Below, piece after piece: positions 25,630 through 35,269 of a stretch of DNA of 64,000 bases (within the stretch, counting starts at the first letter, position 1; each line of letters opens with the position of its first letter). The position numbers and the translations under genes are program-made. The notes under the pieces were generated by a model. That model ran no database searches, had not been told where the DNA came from, and saw only the letters and a program-made list of their open reading frames with translations. This DNA comes from Chitinophagaceae bacterium (GTDB lineage: Bacteria > Bacteroidota > Bacteroidia > Chitinophagales > Chitinophagaceae): NCBI GenBank assembly GCA_019752295.1, contig JAIEMK010000036.1, positions 1 through 64,000 on the forward strand, read 5' to 3'.

Positions 25630-27012
25630 TTGCAAAAACTGCCCGCTTCACTCGGACTCCGTTCTGCCATTTTTATGGTTGTGAGTGTTATTTTAGGATC
25701 CGGCGTTTTTAAAAAAGTGGCAATGATGTCGGCCACCCTGCAGTCGCCATTATTGGTTTTGTTGTGTTGGGTATTGGCCGGCTTTATTAGTTTGGCTGGT
25801 GCGCTTTGCACAGCCGAAATGTGTGGCATGTATCCGAGTTCGGGAGGTGAATATTTTTATTTTCAAAAAGTATATAATCGATTCTTCGCTTACATTTTTG
25901 GTTGGGCCAATCTCGTAGTTTTAAGAACTGCTTCTATTGCTGCGCTGGCTTATATTTTTGCGCAAAGTTTCAACAGCGTAATTCCTTTACCCGAATATTC
26001 AGGTAATATCACAAAATCCGGATCGCTCTTTATTGATAATTTATCGGTGAAAGCTTTAGCCTCTTTGTTGATTATTGTTTTAAGCTATATCAATTACCGG
26101 GGCATTAAACACGCTGAAAAACTGAGCAGGTATATGAGCTATTTGATGATCAGTGCCGCTGCTATTATTGTTATTGCCGGTCTTATGGCACCAATGGGAA
26201 AGTTTTCAAATCTTACTACAGCCAGTACACAAGCTGCAACCCATCTTAGTTTCTGGCAAATCATCAAAGCCATTACCATCGCCAGTTTGGGGGCATTCTG
26301 GGGTTATGAAGGTTGGAATAATATTGGAATGATTGGCGAAGAGATCAAAAATCCAAAACGCAATCTGCCCTTGTCGCTTGGCATTGGCACATTAATCATC
26401 ATGCTTATCTATGTGCTCTTGAATATTGTTTATCTCTATGTTTTACCAATTGATTCATTCATTGAGATGAACAATCATCCTAATCAAATTGCTGCCGTTG
26501 AAGTAATGAAAGTTGTTTGGGGTAAATGGGGTGAGTTATTTGTTGCCATTTTAATTTTGGTTACCACTTTTAACGCAACCAATAGTACCATCCTTACTTC
26601 TGCAAGAGTATTTTATGCAATGGCAAGAGACAATAATTTTTATAAACCCGCAGCAACAGTGCATCCGGTTTATAAAACACCTTCTGTTGCGCTATTCTTA
26701 CAAGGCATCTGGAGTATTATATTGGTTTGGTCCGGCACATTCGATCAACTAACGGATATGCTTATCTTCTCTGCCTTTATATTTTACGGAGCCAGCGCAG
26801 TGGCGGTAATAATCATGCGCAAGAGAGCGCCCAACGAACCCCGCTTTTATAAAGTAATCGGATATCCTTTTACGCCTATTCTGTTTTGTATGTTCTGTAT
26901 ATTGTTAATTGGCGTAACACTTTTTAATCAGCCACGCGAAGCTTTATCTGGTGTGGCATTAATTGCATGTGGTATTCCATTTTATTTTTACTGGACCCGA
27001 AAACAATCATAA
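25630..27012 (+). CDS. APC-family amino acid permease
   Basis: A 460-residue transporter with about 12 helices; LGLRSAIFMVVSVILGSGVF is the first APC helix with the unwound substrate-binding loop, and GYEGWNNIGMIGEEIKNPKRNLP is typical of the LAT/APC branch. No ATG precedes this segment in frame, so I take the TTG at 25630, 19 bp after the epimerase stop. As the last gene of the block it probably imports the amino acid or dipeptide that the other enzymes process. Confidence 0.9.
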   Translation: MQKLPASLGLRSAIFMVVSVILGSGVFKKVAMMSATLQSPLLVLLCWVLAGFISLAGALCTAEMCGMYPSSGGEYFYFQKVYNRFFAYIFGWANLVVLRTASIAALAYIFAQSFNSVIPLPEYSGNITKSGSLFIDNLSVKALASLLIIVLSYINYRGIKHAEKLSRYMSYLMISAAAIIVIAGLMAPMGKFSNLTTASTQAATHLSFWQIIKAITIASLGAFWGYEGWNNIGMIGEEIKNPKRNLPLSLGIGTLIIMLIYVLLNIVYLYVLPIDSFIEMNNHPNQIAAVEVMKVVWGKWGELFVAILILVTTFNATNSTILTSARVFYAMARDNNFYKPAATVHPVYKTPSVALFLQGIWSIILVWSGTFDQLTDMLIFSAFIFYGASAVAVIIMRKRAPNEPRFYKVIGYPFTPILFCMFCILLIGVTLFNQPREALSGVALIACGIPFYFYWTRKQS

Positions 27013-27276
27013 CTACAGTGGCTTTGCATCATAGTCGTCGAGTTCGGAACTTGCTTCCGGCAGATGATCATAATTTCCTTCCAGAGCGTATAGTCCAAAC
27101 AAAATAAAACCAATTGCAATGGGGTAAAAAACTGTAATAAAAACACCCCATTGTATTTGTGTGTCTATGCCGGGTTTCTTAGCGATCTCGCTACTGGCGG
27201 TCTGTAGTAAATAGTGTATACCAAGTGGACCTAAAATAATCCAGATTAATCCAGCGTATCTTTTTATTGCGTTCAT
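27013..27276 (-). CDS. Small two-helix membrane protein paired with MFS transporter
   Basis: An 87-residue protein with two membrane helices (YAGLIWIILGPLGIHYLL and WGVFITVFYPIAIGFILFGLY) and an acidic C-terminal tail. I take the ATG at 27276 rather than a TTG at 27294. It lies 34 bp after the MHS-family transporter gene and is surely cotranscribed. The arrangement recalls yjcH (small membrane protein) next to the acetate permease gene actP, but the sequences are not the same family as far as I can judge. Role unknown, possibly a transporter subunit. Confidence 0.8.
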   Translation of the reverse strand: MNAIKRYAGLIWIILGPLGIHYLLQTASSEIAKKPGIDTQIQWGVFITVFYPIAIGFILFGLYALEGNYDHLPEASSELDDYDAKPL

Positions 27277-27310
27277 TTTTTTTAATTTTTTCAATTATGC
27301 AAATAGTATT

Positions 27311-28849
27311 TTAGCGATCCACATCCGGGTCAATTCTGTTACTGATATAAATTGTTCCAATCACGAGACAAATAGTAGCGATAATGATCGGGTACATCAG
27401 ACCAACTATTTTATTGTCGACATAAATGGTTGTAAGCAGGGTAGCGATGAAAGGTGTTAATCCGCCAAACACACCGTTGCCGATATGGTATGGCAGCGAC
27501 ATAGAAGTATAGCGGATTTTGGTAGGAAATAATTCAACAAGGAATGCTGCTATCGGGCCATACACCAGTGTTACATATAATATGAGTATAAACACAATGC
27601 CCACCATCTTCCAGTAGTCGCTGCTATTGAGTGTTTTTGAAATAACAACCAGTGGCTTCTTTGTTGTTTTACCGGCAGTTGCATAAGCGGTATCTGTTTT
27701 TGTTTGCAGCATACTCATACCATCGGTGTAATAAGTTTTTGTTACCAGTTTACGAATCGAATCCTGTGAGCCGGCAATTGCTTTCATCGTTGTCTCATTT
27801 TTTGTATTTGCCACGATCTCTGTTTTTTGTTTTGCATCAGCAATATTGAATAAACTCGTAAACAAATAATTATAAGAAACAACTGCAAGCAACATACCTG
27901 ATAGCATAATCCATTTTCTTCCAATCTTATCGCTCAGAGAAGCAAACACAACAAAGAAAGGTGTTGCAAATAAAATACCCCAGATTAAGATAGTTCTTGA
28001 TTGATCAAATTCTACTTTACAAACATTCTCAATAAATGATTGCGCATAAAATTGGCCCGTGTACCAAACAACGCCCTGGCCCATTGTGGCACCAAATAAA
28101 GCCAGCAAAACCATTTTAAGATTTGCTTTATGCCCGAAGCTTTCTTTCAAAGGGTTCACAGAAGTTTTTCCTTCGGTCTTTAGTTTGGCATACATAGGAG
28201 ATTCTGCCATGCGCAATCTGATATAAATTGAAACGATAACCAGCAAAATAGAAATCAGAAAAGGAATTCTCCAACCCCAATCATTGAATTTTGCAATTGA
28301 TTTAGCGGGGTCAGCATCCAGCCAATGTCGGGTTAGTAAAATCACTCCCAAAGAAATAAATAATCCAAGTGTAGCTGTGGTTTGAATCCAGGATGTGAAG
28401 TATCCTCTTCGGTGTGCTGGAGAATGCTCGGCCACATAAGTTGCTGCACCTCCGTACTCACCACCCAATGCAAGTCCCTGAATTAATCTTAAAACCAAAA
28501 CAAGGATTGGAGCAAGAAAACCAATGCTATCGTAACCGGGTATGCAACCGATCGCAAAAGTGGATCCTCCCATTAAAACAAGGGTCAGTAAAAAAGTGTA
28601 TTTACGTCCAACCAAATCTCCTAGTCTTCCAAAAACCAATGCGCCAAATGGTCGCACAATAAATCCGGCAGCAAAAGTTGCAAGTGTTGAAAGTAATGCT
28701 GCAGTTGGATTTGTTTTTGGAAAAAACTGGTTGGCAATTACTACAGCCAAACTTCCAAAAATGTAGAAGTCGTACCATTCAATTAAGGTTCCAAGAGAGG
28801 AGGCACCGATTACTTTCCAGATTCCTTTGGTTTGGTTGTTATCACTCAT
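27311..28849 (-). CDS. MFS transporter, MHS (metabolite:H+ symporter) family
   Basis: A 512-residue transporter. GTLIEWYDFYIFGSLA and FGRLGDLVGRKYTF with ALGGEYGGAATYVAEH are MHS-family marks (ProP, KgtP, ShiA relatives). It is longer than usual because of an insertion of about 70 residues (about 345-415, rich in Thr and Lys) in the loop before the last part of the second half. It is divergent from acs, so a monocarboxylate such as acetate or propionate is a reasonable substrate; this is inference from context. A small membrane protein follows in the same operon. Confidence 0.9.
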   Translation of the reverse strand: MSDNNQTKGIWKVIGASSLGTLIEWYDFYIFGSLAVVIANQFFPKTNPTAALLSTLATFAAGFIVRPFGALVFGRLGDLVGRKYTFLLTLVLMGGSTFAIGCIPGYDSIGFLAPILVLVLRLIQGLALGGEYGGAATYVAEHSPAHRRGYFTSWIQTTATLGLFISLGVILLTRHWLDADPAKSIAKFNDWGWRIPFLISILLVIVSIYIRLRMAESPMYAKLKTEGKTSVNPLKESFGHKANLKMVLLALFGATMGQGVVWYTGQFYAQSFIENVCKVEFDQSRTILIWGILFATPFFVVFASLSDKIGRKWIMLSGMLLAVVSYNYLFTSLFNIADAKQKTEIVANTKNETTMKAIAGSQDSIRKLVTKTYYTDGMSMLQTKTDTAYATAGKTTKKPLVVISKTLNSSDYWKMVGIVFILILYVTLVYGPIAAFLVELFPTKIRYTSMSLPYHIGNGVFGGLTPFIATLLTTIYVDNKIVGLMYPIIIATICLVIGTIYISNRIDPDVDR

Positions 28850-29021
28850 ATGGTAATTTTTCGAATTTGAATATTTAAGATAAGTATTTAAAGTGAGTAT
28901 GAAAAAATCAGCGGAGATCCATTATCAGTAAGTATAAAATACGAATCTGAATCTAACTGAATTGATTTCATTGTAGTTGAGAAGAAATATATTTTAGCAA
29001 AATATAGTTTTTTAAAAAATT

Positions 29022-29049
29022 GCCAGTTTTTTTTTCTGCTGTACTTTAG
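29022..29049 (+). promoter_or_regulatory. Possible promoter of acs
   Basis: TTG at 29022-29024, a 17-bp spacer, and TACTTTAG at 29042-29049 resemble the Bacteroidota sigma factor consensus TTG / TAnnTTTG with one mismatch. The start codon follows 19 bp later. Confidence 0.3.
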
Positions 29050-29068
29050 TGCTCTTAAAACGATTGTA

Positions 29069-31006
29069 ATGCATTATCCTTATCAAATCAGCAGCTTTGA
29101 ACAGTACGAGGCTGAGTACAAGCGCAGTATTGATGATCCTGCTGAGTTCTGGTCATCAATAGCTGAAAATTTTGTCTGGCGTAAAAAATGGCATACCACG
29201 CTCAACTGGAATTTCACCGATCCAAAAATTGAATGGTTCAAAGGTGGCAAACTCAATATCACAGAAAATTGTCTCGATAGGCATCTGGAAAAATCAGGCG
29301 ATATGCCTGCACTCATTTGGGAGCCTAATGATCCCGAAGAACATCATCGCATTATTACTTATAAAAAATTACACGAAAAAGTTTGTCAGTTTGCACATGT
29401 GCTTAAAAACAATGGAGTAAAAAAGGGCGATCGTGTTTGTATTTATATGGGTATGATTCCCGAACTGGCAATTGCGGTGTTGGCTTGCGCACGCGTTGGT
29501 GCAATTCATTCCGTAATTTTTGGAGGCTTCTCTGCTCAAAGTATTGCCGATCGACTCTATGATGCACAGGCCGAATATGTTGTTACCTGCGATGGTGCAT
29601 TTCGCGGAGCAAAAGATATTCCGCTCAAATCGGTAATCGACGACTCACTCATCGGCAACAGAACTGTAAAAAAAGTAATCGTTGCAACCAGAACGCGCAC
29701 GCCTGTTTCGATGATCAAGGGTCGCGATGTGTGGTGGGAAGATGAGATCAAAAAAGTAGAGACTTTGGGGTTACACGATTTTCCCGCTGAAGAAATGGAC
29801 GCAGAAGATCCGCTCTTTATTTTATATACATCGGGCTCTACCGGTAAACCAAAAGGAGTTGTACATACTTGTGGCGGTTATATGGTTTACACGAATTACA
29901 CTTTCGTAAACGTATTTCAATACCAAACAGGCTATATACATTTCTGCACTGCAGATATTGGTTGGATTACAGGGCATAGCTATATTGTTTACGGTCCTTT
30001 GAGTGCAGGTGCAACTTCACTGATGTTTGAAGGGGTACCTACTTTTCCGGATGCCAGCAGATTTTGGGATATCGTAGATAAATTCAAAGTAAACATTTTA
30101 TATACCGCACCCACTGCCATTCGTAGTTTGATGGGTTTTGGATTAGGACCACTGCAAGGAAAAAATTTAAGTTCCTTAAAAGTGCTGGGTACTGTTGGTG
30201 AACCAATCAACGAAGAAGCATGGCACTGGTATAGCGAACATGTTGGAAAAAATAATTGTCCCGTTGTTGATACTTGGTGGCAAACAGAAACAGGGGGATG
30301 TTTGATCAGTAATCTTGCAGGAATTACTCCGGCAGTTCCAAGTTGGGCTACCTTACCCATGCCGGGTTTACAAATGGTTTTGGTTGACGAGGCAGGAAAA
30401 GAAATTGTGCAGCAGGGAGATGAAACCATTTCAGGAAATCTATGCATCAAGGGCCCATGGCCAGGAATTCTGCGAACAACATATGGCGATCACGAACGCT
30501 GCAGAACCAATTATTTTGCTACCTATCCCGGAATGTATTTTACAGGCGACGGGGCACTCAAAGACAAAAACGGATTCTTTAGAATTACCGGTCGTGTGGA
30601 TGATGTATTAAATGTTAGTGGACACCGAATAGGTACTGCCGAACTTGAAAATGCAATTAATATGCACGCAGGTGTTGTAGAGAGTGCGGTAGTAGGATAT
30701 CCGCACGATGTAAAGGGTCAGGGTATTTATGCTTATGTAATTTATCAGGGATCGCACGGACAGAATACACACGGTACTGCCGAGCTGGTTCGAAAAGATA
30801 TTATGCAAACGATTACCCGCATCATCGGCGCCATTGCGAAACCTGATAAGATTCAGTTTGTAAGTGGCTTGCCAAAAACCAGAAGCGGAAAAATTATGCG
30901 CAGAATTTTACGAAAAGTGGCTGAGGGTGAAACGGATAATATTGGCGATACTTCTGCATTATTAGATCCTTCGGTAGTAGAAGAGATTATCAAAGGAAAA
31001 CTTTAA
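29069..31006 (+). CDS. acs: Acetyl-CoA synthetase (AMP-forming)
   Basis: A 645-residue ANL-family ligase of the usual Acs length. It begins with the acetyl-CoA synthetase N-domain pattern (FWSSIAENFVWRKKW), has the phosphate loop YTSGSTGKPKGVVHT, the acetate-pocket region DTWWQTETGG, and the C-terminal PKTRSGKIMRR with Lys608, the residue whose acetylation switches Acs off. It turns acetate, ATP and CoA into acetyl-CoA in the cytoplasm. The gene is divergent from the MHS transporter pair, suggesting coordinated uptake and activation. Confidence 0.97.
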   Translation: MHYPYQISSFEQYEAEYKRSIDDPAEFWSSIAENFVWRKKWHTTLNWNFTDPKIEWFKGGKLNITENCLDRHLEKSGDMPALIWEPNDPEEHHRIITYKKLHEKVCQFAHVLKNNGVKKGDRVCIYMGMIPELAIAVLACARVGAIHSVIFGGFSAQSIADRLYDAQAEYVVTCDGAFRGAKDIPLKSVIDDSLIGNRTVKKVIVATRTRTPVSMIKGRDVWWEDEIKKVETLGLHDFPAEEMDAEDPLFILYTSGSTGKPKGVVHTCGGYMVYTNYTFVNVFQYQTGYIHFCTADIGWITGHSYIVYGPLSAGATSLMFEGVPTFPDASRFWDIVDKFKVNILYTAPTAIRSLMGFGLGPLQGKNLSSLKVLGTVGEPINEEAWHWYSEHVGKNNCPVVDTWWQTETGGCLISNLAGITPAVPSWATLPMPGLQMVLVDEAGKEIVQQGDETISGNLCIKGPWPGILRTTYGDHERCRTNYFATYPGMYFTGDGALKDKNGFFRITGRVDDVLNVSGHRIGTAELENAINMHAGVVESAVVGYPHDVKGQGIYAYVIYQGSHGQNTHGTAELVRKDIMQTITRIIGAIAKPDKIQFVSGLPKTRSGKIMRRILRKVAEGETDNIGDTSALLDPSVVEEIIKGKL

Positions 31007-31077
31007 TAACTATTTTGAATCATCAAACGAAATATTTATGGAAAGTTCTCTGGCAAAAGACAAATAAAAATTAGCAG

Positions 31078-31575
31078 ATGAAAAAAAGGGAAGGCTATAT
31101 TTCATGGGACGAATACTTTATGGGCGTAGCATTATTATCTGCCAAAAGAAGTAAAGATCCCAATACACAAGTAGGTGCATGTATTGTAAATAATAAAAAC
31201 AGAATTGTGGGAGCAGGCTACAATGGGCTGCCGGCAGGTTGTGATGATGATGAATTTCCCTGGGCCAAACAAGGCGAATTCTTACAAACAAAATATCCAT
31301 TTGTTTGTCACGCCGAATTAAATGCCATCCTAAATAATATCGGTATGGATCTTGCGGGATGTAGGATCTATACCGCCCTATTTCCTTGCAATGAATGCAC
31401 CAAATCAATTATTCAATCGGGTATTTCAGAAGTAATCTATTTGTCGGACAAATACGAAGGAACGGATTCTGCAAAAGCATCCAGGCTCATGCTCGAAAAA
31501 GCCGGAATCTCCTGCAGAAAAGTAATTACCAATATTGATAGCCTGATTTTATCATTTAAAGAGTCAGACGTTTAA
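31078..31575 (+). CDS. dCMP deaminase
   Basis: A 165-residue zinc deaminase. CHAELNAI supplies His and Glu, and FPCNECTKSI supplies the two Cys ligands. The start WDEYFMGVALLSAKRSKDP and the AGYNGLPAG segment are characteristic of deoxycytidylate deaminase (ComEB/Dcd type), which makes dUMP for thymidylate synthesis. Lies 71 bp after acs; no functional link to it is apparent. Confidence 0.95.
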   Translation: MKKREGYISWDEYFMGVALLSAKRSKDPNTQVGACIVNNKNRIVGAGYNGLPAGCDDDEFPWAKQGEFLQTKYPFVCHAELNAILNNIGMDLAGCRIYTALFPCNECTKSIIQSGISEVIYLSDKYEGTDSAKASRLMLEKAGISCRKVITNIDSLILSFKESDV

Positions 31576-31701
31576 CGATCGAGAATCTGTCATCCTAATG
31601 TGCTCTGCCATCGTATAAATAAAAATCATTGAGCGAAAAACAATTTCGTTTTTAACGCGTTTTAATATTTAGACCATGCTCTAGCAATCAATCCAGAACT
31701 T

Positions 31702-34290
31702 ATGGCGGAAACAAGATTTGATGATAAGCCTATTTTTGAACTTATCAAAGAACAGTCGTTAACACACCCCACTAAAATTGCGATTAAACACAATGGCAAA
31801 ACAATTAGTTATGGGGAATTACTTATTGCAGTTGACCAATTTGCAGGATATATTCAGACGCAACAAATCAAAAAAAATGATATTGTTGTTGTTCCAATGG
31901 ATAGATCGATAGAAATGATGATCGCACTGATCAGCTTTCTAAAAATGGGAGTTACCTATCTTCCAATTTTACCCAATTACCCGAAAGAGCGGCTGAATTA
32001 TATTCTTACAAATAGCTCAACAACAAAAATTCTTAGCTCCAATAAATACAGGAGTCTGTATTCAGACTATCCCGATACTTTATATTTCGAAGATTTTTGG
32101 AACACACGTACAAATTATGCTGATAAGGATTCGGATAAAGGCGATCTGTGGAATTGCACTGCATTTGCACTTTATACATCCGGTTCAACAGGCATGCCAA
32201 AGGGTGTTGAAATTGCGCAAAGAAGTTTCCATAATCATTTAATGAGTATGCAGAAACTACCCGGCATTAGCGAAAGCGATATCATGCTCAATATTACCAC
32301 CATTACTTTTGACATCGCTCAACTAGAACTATTCCTGCCTTTGATCAGCGGCGCCCAATTGTTTATTTCTGATATGGATGAATCCCGTGATGGAAGATTA
32401 TTGCTGGAGACTATTGAATCAGAAAAAATTTCTATCGTTCAGGCTACTCCATTTAACTGGCAGATATTGTTAGAGTCTGGCTGGAACAATCCGCTTCCCA
32501 TCAAAGCACTTTGCGGTGGCGAAGCATTGAGCAAAGACCTCGCTGATAAACTTTGTAAAAGATGCAAGGAGGTTTGGAATATGTATGGCCCCACAGAAGC
32601 TACTATCTGGGCTACTATTAAAAAAATCTCTCTCAACGACCCTGTTATCACTATCGGAAAAGCGATCCACAATTTACAAGTATATATATTAAGCGATGAT
32701 TTAAAAGAAATGCCGGTGAACGAAGTAGGAGAAATATATATTGGGGGTATTGGTGTGGGGAAAGGATATATCAACAGACCTGAGCTAACCGAAAAAGCAT
32801 TCATCGCAGACCCTTTCGTAAAAGCTACTGGCAACAGAATTTATAAAACGGGTGACCTTGGAATTAAGTTAGAGAATGGTGAAATTCAATGTCTGGGAAG
32901 GATTGATCACCAAATAAAAATTCGCGGCAATAGGGTTGAAACAGAAGAAATAGAATTTCAGTTAAAGCAACAAAGCAATGTAAAAAATGCAATTGTTGCA
33001 GGCCATAGAGACAGTGTAGATAATCTTCGACTGGTTGCATATATAGAACCCAAAAAAGCAATCGATGAAGCGCAATTGGATGAACATATTCAACTATGGA
33101 AATTGCAACTCGAAAATTCTTTGCCTGAATATATGATGCCTACCGACTTCATGATCATCGACGAAGTGCCCCTGATGCCGAATGGAAAAGTAAACAGGAA
33201 GGCTTTGCCAGAACCAATTATTAAAGCTTCTTCACAGGAATTGGTTTTGCCCGTTTCGGAATTAGAGGAAGAGCTGATCAAGATTTGGAAAAGAAATATT
33301 GGTATGGACCGAATCTCTACAAACGATAATTTCTTTGACCTAGGAGGGAACTCTTTGATAGCAACAAAGATTATGTTGCAGGTAGAGCAATATACCGGAA
33401 AACGAATTCCAAATGCAACGCTTTTTCAGTATCAAACTATTAAGGAGCTTAGCAAATTCATACAAGAGAATATTACGGACAGCAAATTCAAAGTACTTGT
33501 ACCAATCAAGCCCGAGGGTTCTAAATTGCCAGTATACATTATACACGCAATTGGTCTGAATTTGATGTTCCTCAGAAGCTTTATTTTATTTCTCGACAAA
33601 GAGCAACCGGTATATGGCTTACAGGCCTTGGGATTAAACGGCATTGACAAACCATTAGACAATATGGAAGAGATTGCCCGTTTTTATATCAGTGAAATCG
33701 TTGAACAAAACCCAACTGGGCCTTATCTGATCACCGGCTATTCGTTCGGAGGTTATATTGCTTTTGAAATTGTAAAACAATTAAAAGCAATGGGTAAGGA
33801 TGTAAGAATGCTCGCAATGATCGACACCAATATTCAGGAGCCACTGCATCGTTTACCCATTTACGAAAGGGTTTCAAAAAAACTGATGCGCCAATGGTAT
33901 AAATTATTGTTTCGCACTAAAGTAACATGGGAAAATCCAGTAGATAGTTTTAATTTTCTTAGGATTGTGTACACCCAAATGATCAAGTCGAAATTCATTA
34001 AAGATTATGATTCGGAGAATATGCCTCCTTTTATGATGCATATTGCACAAAAGCTTGAAGTAGCTTATTATAATTATGAAATTAAACCCTATCACGTAAA
34101 GATCAACCTATTCAAATCTGAACATAGGATGTTTTTTGTTGATGATCCGAAATATCTGGGTTGGAAACCATTTGCATTAGATGGCATTGATATTCACCTC
34201 ATACCGGGGGATCACAAAGACATGTTGCTGCCGCCGCACGATCGAGTATTTGCAGAAATCTTCCAGAAAAAATTAAACGAATTCAATTAA
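31702..34290 (+). CDS. Single-module NRPS: adenylation - carrier - thioesterase, predicted glycine-specific
   Basis: An 862-residue enzyme without condensation domain. Adenylation domain about 10-510: core A3 YTSGSTGMPKG, A5 MYGPTEATIW, A7 YKTGDLG, A10 NGKVNRK. Residues at the ten specificity positions are D204 I205 L208 Q247 L270 G272 M294 I302 W303 K496, the known glycine code. Carrier domain with DLGGNSL (Ser551 takes phosphopantetheine), then a type I thioesterase (about 605-862) with GYSFGG (Ser681). Such an enzyme can load glycine and hand it to water or an acceptor, but not form a peptide bond alone. A GT14 gene follows 18 bp later, so the acceptor may be a sugar. No PPTase gene nearby. 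Confidence 0.88.
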   Translation: MAETRFDDKPIFELIKEQSLTHPTKIAIKHNGKTISYGELLIAVDQFAGYIQTQQIKKNDIVVVPMDRSIEMMIALISFLKMGVTYLPILPNYPKERLNYILTNSSTTKILSSNKYRSLYSDYPDTLYFEDFWNTRTNYADKDSDKGDLWNCTAFALYTSGSTGMPKGVEIAQRSFHNHLMSMQKLPGISESDIMLNITTITFDIAQLELFLPLISGAQLFISDMDESRDGRLLLETIESEKISIVQATPFNWQILLESGWNNPLPIKALCGGEALSKDLADKLCKRCKEVWNMYGPTEATIWATIKKISLNDPVITIGKAIHNLQVYILSDDLKEMPVNEVGEIYIGGIGVGKGYINRPELTEKAFIADPFVKATGNRIYKTGDLGIKLENGEIQCLGRIDHQIKIRGNRVETEEIEFQLKQQSNVKNAIVAGHRDSVDNLRLVAYIEPKKAIDEAQLDEHIQLWKLQLENSLPEYMMPTDFMIIDEVPLMPNGKVNRKALPEPIIKASSQELVLPVSELEEELIKIWKRNIGMDRISTNDNFFDLGGNSLIATKIMLQVEQYTGKRIPNATLFQYQTIKELSKFIQENITDSKFKVLVPIKPEGSKLPVYIIHAIGLNLMFLRSFILFLDKEQPVYGLQALGLNGIDKPLDNMEEIARFYISEIVEQNPTGPYLITGYSFGGYIAFEIVKQLKAMGKDVRMLAMIDTNIQEPLHRLPIYERVSKKLMRQWYKLLFRTKVTWENPVDSFNFLRIVYTQMIKSKFIKDYDSENMPPFMMHIAQKLEVAYYNYEIKPYHVKINLFKSEHRMFFVDDPKYLGWKPFALDGIDIHLIPGDHKDMLLPPHDRVFAEIFQKKLNEFN

Positions 34291-34308
34291 ATCCGATCCC
34301 AATAATAA

Positions 34309-35160
34309 ATGCGTTTAGCACATTTAATACTGGCTTACGATAACCCCATTCAATTGGAGCGTCTGATTATGCGGTTAATTACAGACCAGTGCGATGTGTA
34401 TATCCACCTCGATGCAAAAACAGCAATTGCTCCATTCAGCCATCTGGCAGAGTTAAAAAGCGTTTTCTTTATCAAACACAGAACCGATATAGAATGGGGT
34501 TCGTATAGTATGGTGGAAGCTGAGCTGAGAAGTTTTAAACAGATCCTCGAAACGAATATACAGTACACACATATCAACCTGATTAGTGGGCAAGATTATC
34601 CGCTCAGGGATATTCACGAAATACAGGATTTTTTATTTGCCAATACCGGTAAATCGTTTATGCGTTACAAATCCATTTTCGATGAATGGCCGGAGTCGAT
34701 TAGAAGGCTTACCAAATACCATTTAGGTGATTACCATTTCCCATTACACTATAAAGTGCAGGCAATCTTAAATAAGATAATGCCTAATAGGAAGATGCCA
34801 AAGAAAATGATACCCTATGGTTTTTCTCAGTGGATGACCATTACACCCACTGCAGCACAATGGGTTGTTGACTATTTGCAAAAGAATAAAAAAGTTAACC
34901 GGTTTTTTAAAATGACTTTTTGTGCAGACGAATTGGTTTTTCAAACCCTGTTACTCAATTCGCCACTGAAAGATTCAATTGTAAACGACCACTTGAGGTT
35001 GATTAAATTTGAAGCGGGTATTCATCGCCCCCGGATACTTACCATTTCGGAAGCAGGCTTACTAAAAAATTCGGGGAAATTTTTTGCCCGTAAATTCTCT
35101 CTCGAAAAAGACGTTGAAATTTTAGACTATCTCGATACTATCTCTAAACAGAAGCAATAG
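34309..35160 (+). CDS. Core-2/I-branching glycosyltransferase (GT14)
   Basis: A 283-residue cytoplasmic glycosyltransferase. LAHLILAYDNPIQLERL, VYIHLDAK and WGSYSMVEAEL plus INLISGQDYPL are the conserved opening blocks of the beta-1,6-N-acetylglucosaminyltransferase (core-2/I-branching) family, whose bacterial members build surface or capsule glycans. No membrane segment. It is 18 bp after the glycine-type NRPS and likely in the same operon, which suggests an aminoacylated glycan or glycosylated small molecule as product. The donor sugar cannot be read from sequence. Confidence 0.9.
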   Translation: MRLAHLILAYDNPIQLERLIMRLITDQCDVYIHLDAKTAIAPFSHLAELKSVFFIKHRTDIEWGSYSMVEAELRSFKQILETNIQYTHINLISGQDYPLRDIHEIQDFLFANTGKSFMRYKSIFDEWPESIRRLTKYHLGDYHFPLHYKVQAILNKIMPNRKMPKKMIPYGFSQWMTITPTAAQWVVDYLQKNKKVNRFFKMTFCADELVFQTLLLNSPLKDSIVNDHLRLIKFEAGIHRPRILTISEAGLLKNSGKFFARKFSLEKDVEILDYLDTISKQKQ

Positions 35161-35269
35161 TACTGTAATCGCCCTGAAACCATCCAATATTCCAATGCGA
35201 GAATTGGGGTTACTCATTCAGTTTAGGGGGTTAGTTAAACCATATGAATCTAAGAATTTATATTTTTTC

